From assembly GCA_025359105.1 (NCBI GenBank), contig JANYHK010000014.1, positions 1-64,000 of the forward strand: a stretch of 64,000 nucleotides of DNA. The letters run 5' to 3'. The notes under the pieces were generated by a model, which did not search any database, was not told the DNA's origin, and was given only the letters and a program-made list of their open reading frames with translations. A program made the position numbers and the translations under genes. This document shows positions 1-8,009 of this stretch, piece by piece. The DNA comes from Myxococcales bacterium (GTDB taxonomy: Bacteria > Myxococcota_A > Polyangia > Polyangiales > Polyangiaceae). Each line of letters begins with the position of its first letter. Positions within the stretch are counted from its first letter, which is position 1.

Positions 1-2082
1 AACCCCGCACAGCAGCAGGCCGTCGAGCACCAGACCGGGCCGCTGCTCGTCCTCGCCGGAGCCGGCTCTGGCAAGACGCGCGTCATCACGAATCGGATCG
101 CACGCCTCGTCGAGCGCGGTGTACCTCCGCAGGCGATCGTCGCGCTCACGTTCACGAACAAGGCCGCCGGCGAGATGCGCGAGCGCATCGCGACGACGAT
201 GGGCGGCGAACCGACCGGGCCGAGGAAGCGCGCGAAGAAAGGCACCGTCGGTCCGCCGTCGGCGCGCGACCTGACGATCTCGACGTTCCACTCGTTCGGC
301 CTCGGCGTGCTGACGCGCGAGCGGAGCGCGCTCGGCGGCGCGTTCACGATTTTCGATCAGGGCGACGCGCTCGGGACCGTGAAAGAGCTTCTGCGCACGG
401 TGCGCGCCGACCGCAGCTACGACGCGATCGCGATCCTGACCGGGATCTCGAACGCGAAGAACGCCTTCCTCTCCGCCGAAGAGCTGCCGGACTCCGACGA
501 TCCGTACGAGGAGATGATCAAGCTCCTCTACCCGCGCTACCAGGCCGCGCTCCGCCAGTTTCGCGCGTACGACTTCGACGATCTCGTGTGCGAGGTCGCG
601 CGCCTCTGGACGTCGCGCGCCGATCTCCTTGCGAAGTGGCAGGAGCGCTACCGCTTCATCTTGGTCGACGAGTACCAAGACACCAACCGCGCGCAGCTCC
701 AGCTTCTGCGGCTGCTCGCCGAGACGCACCGGAACATCTGCGTCGTTGGCGACGACGACCAATCGATCTACGCGTGGCGCGGCGCCGACGTCCGCAACAT
801 CCTCGATTTCGAGGAGCATTTCGCGGGCGCCAAGGTCGTCAAGCTCGAGCAAAACTACCGCTCACGAAAGCCCGTGCTCGATGTGGCGAACGCCGTCATC
901 TCGAAGCGCCCCGACGTGAAGCACCGCAAGGTCCTGTTCTCGGAGCGCGACGGTGGCACCAAGGTGATGATCGGGGTGGCGTCGACCCCGGAGGCCGAGG
1001 CCGCCTACATCGGCCGGGAGATCTTCCGCATCGTCCGTGACGAGGGGCGCCGCCCCAAGGACTTCGCCGTGCTCTACCGCTCCAACGGCCAGTCGGCGGC
1101 GGTCGAAGCCGCCCTGCGCGAGCAAGGCGTCGCGCACAAGGTCGTCGGCGGACAGCAATTCTTCGAGCGCAAGGAGGTGAAGGACCTGCTCGCCTACCTC
1201 AAGCTGGCGCTCAACCGCTCCGACGAGATCGCGCTGCGCCGCATCGTGAACTACCCGCCGCGCGGCATCGGCGAGACGAGCATCGAGCGCCTCACCACCC
1301 ACGCGACGGCGAAGGGGTGGACGCTCTGGCAAGCGGTGGAGCGCGTGGACGCCCTCGACGACATCACGGCATCCGCGCGCGAGGGGTGCAAGCAGCTCGA
1401 GAAGCAGATGAGCGAGCTCCGGCGGATGCTCCTCGTCGACCGTATGCCTGCGAGCACCGCCGCGCGGAGCTTCGCCGAGTACATCGGCTTCAAGCGCGAG
1501 CTCGACACGAGCTCCGGCTCGCCGCTCGTGGCGGCGCGGCGCTGGGGCAACGTCGAAGCGCTCCTCCGCACGTTCGGCAAGCGCGAGGCGCGCGAGGTCG
1601 CGAAGGGAAACGACGCCACGCACGAGCAGGCGCTCGCGGCCTTCCTCCACGCGCTTACGCTGAGCTTCGACGACGCCGAAGAGGGGCAGACCGACATGGT
1701 CACCCTCTCGACGCTGCACGGAAGCAAGGGGCTGGAGTTCGACTGCGTCTACTTCATCGGCTGCGAGGAGGGCCTCATCCCCCACTCGCGGACGCTCGAC
1801 ACGAAGGCGACCGACGCCACGCCGGACGCGAGCGACGTCGAAGAGGAGCGGCGCCTCTTCTACGTCGGCGTCACGCGCGCGCGCGAGCGGCTCACCCTCC
1901 TGCGATGCAAGGCGCGCGTCCTGCGCGGCAAGCCGATGCCGCGCACACCGAGCCGCTTCCTCACCGACATCCCCGAGGATCTCTACGACGGCTTCGAGGT
2001 GTCCGACGTCAGCTCGATGACCGCCGACGCCACGAACGAAAGCGCCAACGCGCTCCTCGCCGCGCTCGACGCGCTGGGCTAA
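1..2082 (+). CDS. UvrD/Rep-family ATP-dependent DNA helicase (5' end outside window)
   Basis: Superfamily 1A DNA helicase that unwinds duplex DNA with ATP during repair or replication restart. The frame is open from base 1 and reads into a PcrA/Rep-type N-terminus (NPAQQQAV), so only a few residues and the start codon are missing; 693 residues are visible, against roughly 700 for the family. Walker A is AGAGSGKT (residues about 20-27), motif Ia is ALTFTNKAAGEM, motif II is VDEYQDTN (about 223), and then comes QSIYAWRGAD. C-terminal motifs are LSTLHGSKGLEFD and RRLFYVGVTRARERL. The DEYQDT box and full length fit PcrA/UvrD/Rep rather than RecB. Which of these paralogues it is cannot be decided here. 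It converges with the gene ending at 2175. Confidence 0.93.
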   Translation, partial: NPAQQQAVEHQTGPLLVLAGAGSGKTRVITNRIARLVERGVPPQAIVALTFTNKAAGEMRERIATTMGGEPTGPRKRAKKGTVGPPSARDLTISTFHSFGLGVLTRERSALGGAFTIFDQGDALGTVKELLRTVRADRSYDAIAILTGISNAKNAFLSAEELPDSDDPYEEMIKLLYPRYQAALRQFRAYDFDDLVCEVARLWTSRADLLAKWQERYRFILVDEYQDTNRAQLQLLRLLAETHRNICVVGDDDQSIYAWRGADVRNILDFEEHFAGAKVVKLEQNYRSRKPVLDVANAVISKRPDVKHRKVLFSERDGGTKVMIGVASTPEAEAAYIGREIFRIVRDEGRRPKDFAVLYRSNGQSAAVEAALREQGVAHKVVGGQQFFERKEVKDLLAYLKLALNRSDEIALRRIVNYPPRGIGETSIERLTTHATAKGWTLWQAVERVDALDDITASAREGCKQLEKQMSELRRMLLVDRMPASTAARSFAEYIGFKRELDTSSGSPLVAARRWGNVEALLRTFGKREAREVAKGNDATHEQALAAFLHALTLSFDDAEEGQTDMVTLSTLHGSKGLEFDCVYFIGCEEGLIPHSRTLDTKATDATPDASDVEEERRLFYVGVTRARERLTLLRCKARVLRGKPMPRTPSRFLTDIPEDLYDGFEVSDVSSMTADATNESANALLAALDALG

Positions 2083-2163
2083 GTCCCGCGTTGCATGCAA
2101 CCCGGCGCGGGTACTCGCAGGCCGCGGTGGGCTCGAGCCGCGAACGGAGGGGCTGACTCGCCG

Positions 2164-2183
2164 AAGATCTAAGGCTAGATCTT
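2164..2183. terminator. Perfect inverted repeat between convergent genes
   Basis: AAGATCTA and TAGATCTT are perfect 8-bp arms around the loop AGGC; one further G-C pair (2163/2184) extends the stem. It lies between the helicase stop (2082) and the convergent PLP-enzyme stop, whose TAG (2177-2175) is inside the hairpin. No U-tract follows, so a bidirectional terminator role is inferred from position and symmetry only. Confidence 0.35.
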
Positions 2184-3359
2184 CTCGAGCGCCCGGGCCA
2201 GATCCGCAAGGAGCTCGCCTTCGTCCTCGATGCCCGCGCTGTAGCGGACAAGCCCCTCCTCGATGCCGATCTGCGCGCGCTCCTCTGGCGTCAGCTCGTA
2301 GTAGCTCATGAGCACCGGCGGCTCGACGAGGGCCTCCACGCCGCCGAAGCTCGGCGCGATGCGCGGAATGCGGAGGGCGTCGACCACGGCGCGCGCTGCG
2401 GCGAGGCCCCCATGGCACTCGAACGTCACCACGCCGCCGAAGCCCGCCATCTGGTGCGTCGCGATCGCGTGATCGGGGTGCGACGGGAGCCCCGGATAGA
2501 ACACGCGCGCCACCTTGGGGTGACCGTCGAGGAAGCGCGCCAGCGCCAGGCCGGTCGCGTTCTGCTTGTCGACGCGGAGCTTGAGGGTGCGCATCCCGCG
2601 TGACACCAGCCACGCCGCGTGCGGATCGCACACGCCGCCGAGGACGCCGCGCAGCTCGCGCACGACCGACACGAGGCCGCTCGGCCCCGAGACGAAGCCC
2701 GCGAGCACGTCGTTGTGACCGGCGACGTATTTGGTGGCGCTCTGGACCACCAGATCGATCCCGAACGCGGCGGGCCGGCAATTGACCGGCGACGCGAAGG
2801 TCGCGTCGATCATCGTCTTCACGTTGCGGTGCGCCTTCGCGATCGCAGCCAGCTGTGCCAAGTCGACGCAAGAGAGGTGCGGGTTCGTCGGCGATTCGCC
2901 GAGGACGAGGCGGGTCGCCGGCCTTATGGCGGCTGCGAGGGCGCCGAGATCGCCGGCGGCCACGAGCGTGTGCTCCACGCCGAACCGCGCGAGGACGGTC
3001 GTGATGAACTGGCGCGTCTGCCGGTAGCCATCGTTGAAGGAGACGACGTGCTGTCCTGCCTTGGTGAGCGCGAGGATGGCGGTTGTCACCGCGGCCATAC
3101 CGCTCGCGAAGATGGCGCTCTCCTCGGTCCCTTCGAGCAGAGCCATCGCCCGCTCGGCGGCGCGGCACGTGGGGTTGCCGTAGCGCCCGTACTCGCCGCG
3201 ATCTTCGCGCGGGTGCGTCCCGGTGGCGTACTGCTCGAGCTCGGCCGTGTTCGCGAAGGTGTACGTGGAGGTCTGGACGATAGGGGTCGAGATCGCGTCG
3301 TACGGCTCCGCGCGCGCTTCGCCGGCGTGGACCGCGTCGGTCGAGGAGGGCGTCTTCAC
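2175..3359 (-). CDS. Cys/Met-metabolism PLP-dependent enzyme (cystathionine gamma-synthase/lyase-like)
   Basis: Fold-type I PLP enzyme acting on cystathionine, O-acyl-homoserine or methionine-type substrates in the cytoplasm. The 394-residue protein has the family landmarks: an N-terminal STPIVQTSTYTF segment, YGRYGNPT, the phosphate-binding FASGMAAV, and the Schiff-base lysine in SATKYVAGHNDV. The arginine-carboxylate region VRYSAGIEDEGEL is near the C-terminus. The chosen start is GTG at 3359-3357, which overlaps the stop TGA of the upstream hydrolase as GTGA and implies translational coupling. In-frame sequence further upstream is antisense-like filler inside the hydrolase gene. Gamma-synthase versus gamma-lyase cannot be resolved by eye. 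Confidence 0.88.
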   Translation of the reverse strand: MKTPSSTDAVHAGEARAEPYDAISTPIVQTSTYTFANTAELEQYATGTHPREDRGEYGRYGNPTCRAAERAMALLEGTEESAIFASGMAAVTTAILALTKAGQHVVSFNDGYRQTRQFITTVLARFGVEHTLVAAGDLGALAAAIRPATRLVLGESPTNPHLSCVDLAQLAAIAKAHRNVKTMIDATFASPVNCRPAAFGIDLVVQSATKYVAGHNDVLAGFVSGPSGLVSVVRELRGVLGGVCDPHAAWLVSRGMRTLKLRVDKQNATGLALARFLDGHPKVARVFYPGLPSHPDHAIATHQMAGFGGVVTFECHGGLAAARAVVDALRIPRIAPSFGGVEALVEPPVLMSYYELTPEERAQIGIEEGLVRYSAGIEDEGELLADLARALEKI

Positions 3360-4063
3360 GCGACCTCCGGGGCCACGCTCGGGAGCACCGCTTCGGCGAG
3401 CTTGCGGCGCGACTTCAGGAAGAAGTGGTCGGCGCCTTCGAGCACCTGGAGGATCGCGCCGAGGTCCCCGGCGAGCGCCTGGGCCTCTGCGACGTCGCAG
3501 AACTCGTCGTGGTCGCCGAGGAAGATGGCGATGCGTCCCTGGAACGTCGACGCGTCCTCCCGCACGAACTGGAAGATGCGGACCGCAGGCGCCACCAGCG
3601 TCACCCGATCGACGCCCCCCTCGAGCGCCGCCCCGCGCAGGCCGACCCACGTGCCGAACGAATAGCCGCACACCGTGATCTTCGCGCGCGGCGCGCGACG
3701 GCGAAACTCGCGGATCGCAGCGCGCACGTCGGCGGTCTCGCCGAGCCCTTCGCCGTACTTGCCCTCGCTCTTGCCGACGCCGCGGTAGTTGAAGCGCAGC
3801 GTCGCTACGCGGTCGCTCCCCTTCTCCGCGAGGATCTTGGCGATCGCGAGGACCACGGCGCTGTGCATCGTCCCGCCGTAGAGGGGGTGCGGATGGCACA
3901 GGACCACGGCGCGTTCGGACCCGACGCTCGCGCGCACGCGCGCTTCGAGAGACGGCTCACCGGGGAGGCCGGCCAACGTGATGAGCTCCTCGCCGGTGAC
4001 GCTCGCGGGCGGCGACAGCTCGGGATGGGACGGCGGCGGGGGCAGATCGTGCGTTTTCGGCAT
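3356..4063 (-). CDS. Alpha/beta-hydrolase (dienelactone-hydrolase-like serine hydrolase)
   Basis: Predicted cytoplasmic serine hydrolase of 235 residues. After a Pro-rich leader (MPKTHDLPPPP) it shows the oxyanion-region CHPHPLYGGTM, the strand/loop RFNYRGVGKSEG, the nucleophile elbow GYSFGTW (GxSxG, Ser about 127), the acid loop GDHDEFCD and the late His in GADHFFL. This matches the alpha/beta-hydrolase group with a CHPHPxxGG signature, whose members are mostly of unknown substrate. The start is ATG at 4063. Its TGA overlaps the GTG of the PLP enzyme, so the two form a coupled pair. The metabolic link between them is unknown. Confidence 0.8.
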   Translation of the reverse strand: MPKTHDLPPPPSHPELSPPASVTGEELITLAGLPGEPSLEARVRASVGSERAVVLCHPHPLYGGTMHSAVVLAIAKILAEKGSDRVATLRFNYRGVGKSEGKYGEGLGETADVRAAIREFRRRAPRAKITVCGYSFGTWVGLRGAALEGGVDRVTLVAPAVRIFQFVREDASTFQGRIAIFLGDHDEFCDVAEAQALAGDLGAILQVLEGADHFFLKSRRKLAEAVLPSVAPEVA

Positions 4064-4109
4064 CGGGCTCGTCGTCGGAGATAGCCCCACGCCCCCGGTG
4101 ACGCAAACC

Positions 4110-4604
4110 TCACGCGCGGCGCGCCGCGGGGACGAGCGCCACAGGCACCGCGCCGAGCGCGAGCGCAGCCCCCATCGCCGCCACGCTACCAAGCCCCACG
4201 AGCACGCAGCCGAGCGCCCCCGCCAGCCCCGCGACGCACGACGCGACGAGCACGAACTCCAGCCGCCGCGACGCCCGCGTGCGCGCGAGCGCTCCGATCG
4301 CGAGGCCGGTCGCGAGCCCGACCGCGACACACGCGGCCGGCAGCGGGCAGGCCACGGGCACGAGCCACGCGAGGACGCCACCCGCGAGACCGGCCTTCGC
4401 CGCCGCGCCGAAGACGCCGCCCCGCCACATGCAGAAGACGAGCATCGCCGAGAGCGCGAGGGAGATCGCCATGACCACGTCGCGGCGCATGCAGCTGCTG
4501 CACGAGACGTACGCGAGCGCGGCCGGCGGCAACGCCCACGGCGCAGCGGCACGCAGACGCCCGCGCTCGTATGCGCTTCGCACCCGGGAGAGCTCTTCAC
4601 TCAT
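4110..4604 (-). CDS. Polytopic membrane protein with CSSC motif, candidate anti-sigma partner
   Basis: Unrecognised 164-residue protein. An N-terminal stretch of about 30 soluble, charged residues (MSEELSRVRSAYERGRLR) is followed by four or five hydrophobic Ala/Val/Leu/Gly-rich segments covering the rest. A CSSC motif sits at the first membrane boundary, and further Cys residues lie in later segments. Its ATG (4604) overlaps the end of the sigma-factor gene by 8 bp, so the two are almost certainly co-translated. A membrane protein encoded directly after an ECF-type sigma factor is often its anti-sigma factor; that role is inferred from position only. No zinc-binding HxxxCxxC anti-sigma motif is visible. 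Confidence 0.62.
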   Translation of the reverse strand: MSEELSRVRSAYERGRLRAAAPWALPPAALAYVSCSSCMRRDVVMAISLALSAMLVFCMWRGGVFGAAAKAGLAGGVLAWLVPVACPLPAACVAVGLATGLAIGALARTRASRRLEFVLVASCVAGLAGALGCVLVGLGSVAAMGAALALGAVPVALVPAARRA

Positions 4605-5148
4605 AGCGACGGCTCCATTCGGCCCGCAGGCGGCCAAGCGCCCGCGACAGGCGCTTGCGAAACAGATTGCCCGACTCGCGCTCGCCGCCGAGCGCCTCCA
4701 GGATCGTATCGGCGTCGGTGGGACGCAGCGTGCCGAGCACCTCGCGGGCGGCCTCGAGGAGCTCGCGTTCCATGGCGGCGTCCTCCGGTGACGGCCCCCC
4801 GTCTCTCGGCTCCGCGGGCGCGGCTTCGGCGCGCTCTTCGCGTGGGGGCCCCTCGCGCGCGCGCCGGCGCCCTTCACGACGCCGCGCGGTCCGGCACTCC
4901 CACGCCGCGACGCCGATCGCCCACGCCACCGCGTCGCGCGAGGGGTCGAGCTCCGAGAGGCGCGCGAAGACGCGGAGCAGCGCCTCTTGCGCCGTGTCGG
5001 CCGCGTCCGGCGCCCCGCCGCGCACGCGGGCGCAGAAGCGGTGCACGAGAGGCGAGACGCGCGCGAACGCCGGATGGAGCGCGGCCCTGTCTCCGTCGGC
5101 GAGACGGACCAGGAGCTCGTGCACCTCGCGTCGTTCGCGCGCGTCCAT
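4597..5148 (-). CDS. ECF-like RNA polymerase sigma factor with atypical region 4
   Basis: 183-residue sigma-70-family protein. Region 2 is visible as DTAQEALLRVFARL followed by AWAIGVAAWECRTARR. A highly charged linker (about 95-130) leads to a region-4-like segment ending FRKRLSRALGRLRAEW. The usual EIA helix-turn-helix signature is poorly preserved (DADTILEALGGERESG), so promoter recognition may differ from standard ECF factors. The ATG at 5148 lies 3 bp after the stop of the micropeptide gene. The 3' end overlaps the membrane-protein start by 8 bp. The three genes therefore form one transcription unit, probably sensing a cell-envelope condition. Confidence 0.72.
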   Translation of the reverse strand: MDARERREVHELLVRLADGDRAALHPAFARVSPLVHRFCARVRGGAPDAADTAQEALLRVFARLSELDPSRDAVAWAIGVAAWECRTARRREGRRRAREGPPREERAEAAPAEPRDGGPSPEDAAMERELLEAAREVLGTLRPTDADTILEALGGERESGNLFRKRLSRALGRLRAEWSRRYE

Positions 5149-5151
5149 GCG

Positions 5152-5271
5152 TCAGTGGCTGCAGATCGGGCAGGAGCAGCTGTCGTCGGTCGACAGGCCC
5201 CCGCTGGCGTACGCGACGACGGGAACGAGAGCGAGCACCGAGACGATGGCTGCGAGAACGTACTTTTTCAT
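5152..5271 (-). CDS. Exported Cys-rich micropeptide (39 aa)
   Basis: Unrecognised 39-residue peptide. The start MKKYVLAAIVSVLAL with VPVVAYA is a textbook signal peptide (KK n-region, hydrophobic core, AYA cleavage box). It leaves a mature tail of about 17 residues ending DDSCSCPICSH. The ATG (5271-5269) is preceded at the right distance by a strong Shine-Dalgarno sequence, GGAGGT. It is the first gene of an operon with the sigma factor and the CSSC membrane protein. Three Cys plus a terminal His could bind metal or form disulfides. Signal, redox sensor or metallopeptide are all possible; none is demonstrated. Confidence 0.7.
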   Translation of the reverse strand: MKKYVLAAIVSVLALVPVVAYASGGLSTDDSCSCPICSH

Positions 5272-5334
5272 CGTGACCTCCACTACCTCTAGGCGACAGC
5301 AGGCCAAACGTGACCATCCTTTCCGCGGGTCACG
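5272..5334. promoter_or_regulatory. CGTGACC/GGTCACG repeat cluster upstream of micropeptide-sigma operon
   Basis: The 7-mer CGTGACC occurs at 5272-5278 and 5309-5315, and its exact reverse complement GGTCACG at 5328-5334. The last two form a perfect inverted repeat with a 12-bp spacer. The block lies just upstream of the leftward micropeptide gene, and the copy at 5272 sits between its Shine-Dalgarno sequence and ATG. An operator is the natural reading but is inferred. Confidence 0.4.
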
Positions 5335-5484
5335 CGCGTGGCCAGAGCTCGCGAAGATCCATCGTCCAGGGACACGGTCCGGTCGCGACGTGCCGCGGTT
5401 GGATCGCCCCGGATCCGCGCGTCGCAGCGCGCGATCGTGCGACTTTTCAATCGGTTACGGAAATTCGCCGACGTTTACTCACAT

Positions 5485-5500
5485 TGGCACCAGCGTTGCA
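5485..5500 (+). promoter_or_regulatory. Near-consensus sigma54 (-24/-12) promoter
   Basis: TGGCACCAGCGTTGCA matches the RpoN consensus TGGCAC-N5-TTGCA, with the invariant GG and GC ten bases apart. It ends 13 bp before the ATG of the phosphatase gene. Transcription would start near 5511, giving a nearly leaderless mRNA unless the real start codon is further downstream. Confidence 0.6.
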
Positions 5501-5513
5501 AAAAGGGCTCGTC

Positions 5514-6212
5514 ATGAGGCACCTCCAGCTCGCGTTCGTCCTGCTCCCCCTCTCCGCCCTCTCCCTCCATTGCGGCGGCGCGCCGTCCACGGACGATCAA
5601 GCGCAGGCCTCGTCCGAGGAGGCCGCGGTCAAAGCCGAGCGCCCCAACAACTTCCGCGAGCTGAAGACGAGCAGCGGGCAGTCGCAGGGCCTCTACGCCG
5701 GCGGCCACCCGAGCAAGGCCGGCGCCGCCTACCTCGCCGACCTCGGCGTCCACACCGATCTCAGCCTGCAGACCGCCGAGGAGCTCGTCTTCTGGGACCA
5801 CGAGGTCGACTTCGGCGCGTTCTGGCGCTTCGAGAGCCCCGAGCACAAGCACGTGAGCGACCGCGGCATCGGGTACATCCGGAAGAGCTGGCTGGCGAGC
5901 CAGGTGAAGGACATGGGCTACGTCGACGACGTCGTCGGCATCATGGCCGACAAGAGCAAGCGCCCCCTTTACCTCCACTGCGAGTACGGCGCCGATCGCA
6001 CGGGCGCCATCATCGCCCTCCACCGCGTCGTCAACGAAGGATGGGACGGCGCGACGGCGTTCCACGAGTGGCGCGCCAACACCGGACGCTGCGGCAAGTA
6101 CCGCGCCCCCGAGGAGACCTTCAACCACAAACTCGCCGAGCTGTACGCGAAGACGAAGAACAGCCGCTACGATTTTTCGATCAAGACCGCGCCCGACTGC
6201 AACGCGCAATAG
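5514..6212 (+). CDS. Putative lipoprotein tyrosine/dual-specificity phosphatase
   Basis: 232-residue exported phosphatase-like protein. A hydrophobic leader (MRHLQLAFVLLPLSALSL) ends at HC, a non-standard lipobox, so lipid attachment is probable but not certain. The fold shows the family opening FRELKTSSGQSQGLYAGGHPS with a later DLSLQT, and the catalytic P-loop HCEYGADRTG (CX5R; Cys156, Arg162). Acid residues upstream (DHEVDFGAF) could supply the general acid. This resembles bacterial DSP/PTP-like phosphatases, here outside the cytoplasm. Start ATG 5514 was chosen for the signal peptide; longer in-frame sequence upstream is non-coding. A sigma54-type promoter lies immediately upstream. It converges with proS. 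Confidence 0.82.
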   Translation: MRHLQLAFVLLPLSALSLHCGGAPSTDDQAQASSEEAAVKAERPNNFRELKTSSGQSQGLYAGGHPSKAGAAYLADLGVHTDLSLQTAEELVFWDHEVDFGAFWRFESPEHKHVSDRGIGYIRKSWLASQVKDMGYVDDVVGIMADKSKRPLYLHCEYGADRTGAIIALHRVVNEGWDGATAFHEWRANTGRCGKYRAPEETFNHKLAELYAKTKNSRYDFSIKTAPDCNAQ

Positions 6213-6273
6213 GAGCCGGCTGTCCTCTGGGTCGCTACCGTCGTTTGCCCGTTCCGGTCAATCGACGTTCGCT

Positions 6274-7989
6274 CTAGGAGAGGAGCGACTTCACGCGCGC
6301 GGCGATCACGCGCGCGGCGTCGGCCACCGGGACGAACTCGGCCTTCTTGGGATCGGGCTCCGTGCGGGGCTTGAGCTCGATGTTGCCGCCCGCCAGCCCC
6401 TTGCCGCCGATCGTGACACGCAGCGGGAGCCCGATGAGATCGGCGTCCTTGAATTTGACCCCGGGTCGCTCGTCGCGATCGTCCCAGAGAACCTCGACAC
6501 CCATCGCCCACAGCTCGTCGTAGAGTTTCTTCCCCGCATCGGCGACCGCCTGGTCCTTGCCGAGCGTGACGAGCGCGACGTGGTACGGCGCGAGGCTCAT
6601 CGGCCACCGGATGCCGTCGGCGTCGTTGTGCTGCTCGATCGCCGTCGCCACGAGGCGCGACACGCCGATGCCGTAGCACCCCATGACGACGGGCTTCTGC
6701 TCCTGCCCTTCGCCGGAGAAGAGCGCGCGCATCTTCTCGCTGTAGTGGGTGCCCAGGATGAAGATGTGCCCGGCCTCGATGCCGCGGTAGCTCTGGAGAG
6801 CGCCCTTCTCGCACTTGGGGCAGATGTCGCCGGTGGCGGCGAGGCGAATGTCGACGACGTCCCCCTCGAAATCGCGGCCGCGGTTGACGCCCTTGAAGTG
6901 GGTGTCGGTCTTGTTCGCGCCGGCGACGCCGTTGACGACGACGGACGCCGCGCGGTCCACGAGGAGCTTGCCCGTGAACCCGACGGGGCCCGCGAAGCCG
7001 ACGTCGGCGCCGGTCGCCTTCTTCACGTCCGCTTCGCTCGCGAGGAACACCTCGGAGAGGCCGAGCGCGCGCGCGAGCAGGATCTCGTTCACGTCGTGGT
7101 CGCCGCGCACCACGGCCATCACGACCTGATCGCCCGCTGCGTAGAGCAGGCTCTTCAGCATCTTGTCCTTGGTGACGCCGAGGAAGGCGGTGACCTCGTC
7201 AATCGTGCCGTGCTTGGGCGTGTGGACCTCGGCGCGCGGCTCCTGCGTGCCGGCAGCCGCAGCCGGGGGCGCCTTGACGGTCGCGACCTCGACGTTCGCC
7301 GCGTAGTCGCAGGCGCCGCACGCGACGATCGCGTCCTCGCCGCTGTCGGCGAGCACCTGAAACTCGGCGCTCGTCGAGCCGCCCATCGCGCCGGAGTCGG
7401 CGGCGACCATTCGGTACGTGAGGCCCATGCGATCGAAGACGCGGCAGTACGCGACGCGCATTTTCTCGTAGCTCGCCTTCGCGCCGGCCTCGTCGGCGTC
7501 GAACGAGTACGCGTCCTTCATGATGAACTCGCGGCAGCGCAGGAGCCCGCCGCGCGGACGCGGCTCGTCGCGGAACTTCGACTGGATCTGGTAGAGGTTC
7601 TTCGGCATGTCGCGGTAGCTCTTGATCTCGCGACGCGCGATGTCGGTGACGATCTCCTCGTGGGTCGGCCCGAGCAAGAACTCCGAGCCCTTGCGGTCCT
7701 TCAGGCGGAAGAGCGTGTCGCCGAAGCGGTCCCAGCGGCCCGTCTCCTTGAAGTACTCGGCGGGCAGGAGCGCCGGCATGAGGATCTCGAGCGCGCCCGC
7801 GCGATCCATCTCTTCGCGCACGATCGACTCGACCTTGCGCAGCACGCGGAGCCCGAGCGGCAAGTAGTCGTACATCCCTGCGCCGACGCGGCGAATGAAC
7901 CCGCCACGGGTGAGCATCACGTGACTTGCGTTCGCGGCGTCCTGGGGGGCTTCTTTGACGGTGGGGATGAGGGCACGCGAGAAGAGCAT
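6274..7989 (-). CDS. proS: Prolyl-tRNA synthetase
   Basis: Class II aminoacyl-tRNA synthetase charging tRNA-Pro. At 571 residues it is the normal length for the bacterial form with an inserted editing domain. Visible are the N-terminal SRALIPTVKEAPQDA, motif 1 region GGFIRRVGAGMYDYLPLG, motif 2 KFRDEPRPRGGLLRCREF, and motif 3 GCYGIGVSRLVATAIEQ. The editing/YbaK-like insertion lies around residues 230-390. The C-terminal anticodon-binding domain contains LWDDRDERPGVKFKDADLIG. The start at 7989 has AGGAAAG as a Shine-Dalgarno sequence. It is the last gene of a leftward group, 20 bp after the DUF885 gene, an unusual position for a housekeeping tRNA synthetase. Confidence 0.97.
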   Translation of the reverse strand: MLFSRALIPTVKEAPQDAANASHVMLTRGGFIRRVGAGMYDYLPLGLRVLRKVESIVREEMDRAGALEILMPALLPAEYFKETGRWDRFGDTLFRLKDRKGSEFLLGPTHEEIVTDIARREIKSYRDMPKNLYQIQSKFRDEPRPRGGLLRCREFIMKDAYSFDADEAGAKASYEKMRVAYCRVFDRMGLTYRMVAADSGAMGGSTSAEFQVLADSGEDAIVACGACDYAANVEVATVKAPPAAAAGTQEPRAEVHTPKHGTIDEVTAFLGVTKDKMLKSLLYAAGDQVVMAVVRGDHDVNEILLARALGLSEVFLASEADVKKATGADVGFAGPVGFTGKLLVDRAASVVVNGVAGANKTDTHFKGVNRGRDFEGDVVDIRLAATGDICPKCEKGALQSYRGIEAGHIFILGTHYSEKMRALFSGEGQEQKPVVMGCYGIGVSRLVATAIEQHNDADGIRWPMSLAPYHVALVTLGKDQAVADAGKKLYDELWAMGVEVLWDDRDERPGVKFKDADLIGLPLRVTIGGKGLAGGNIELKPRTEPDPKKAEFVPVADAARVIAARVKSLLS

Positions 7990-8009
7990 GGCGCTTTCCT
8001 ACCACACGA

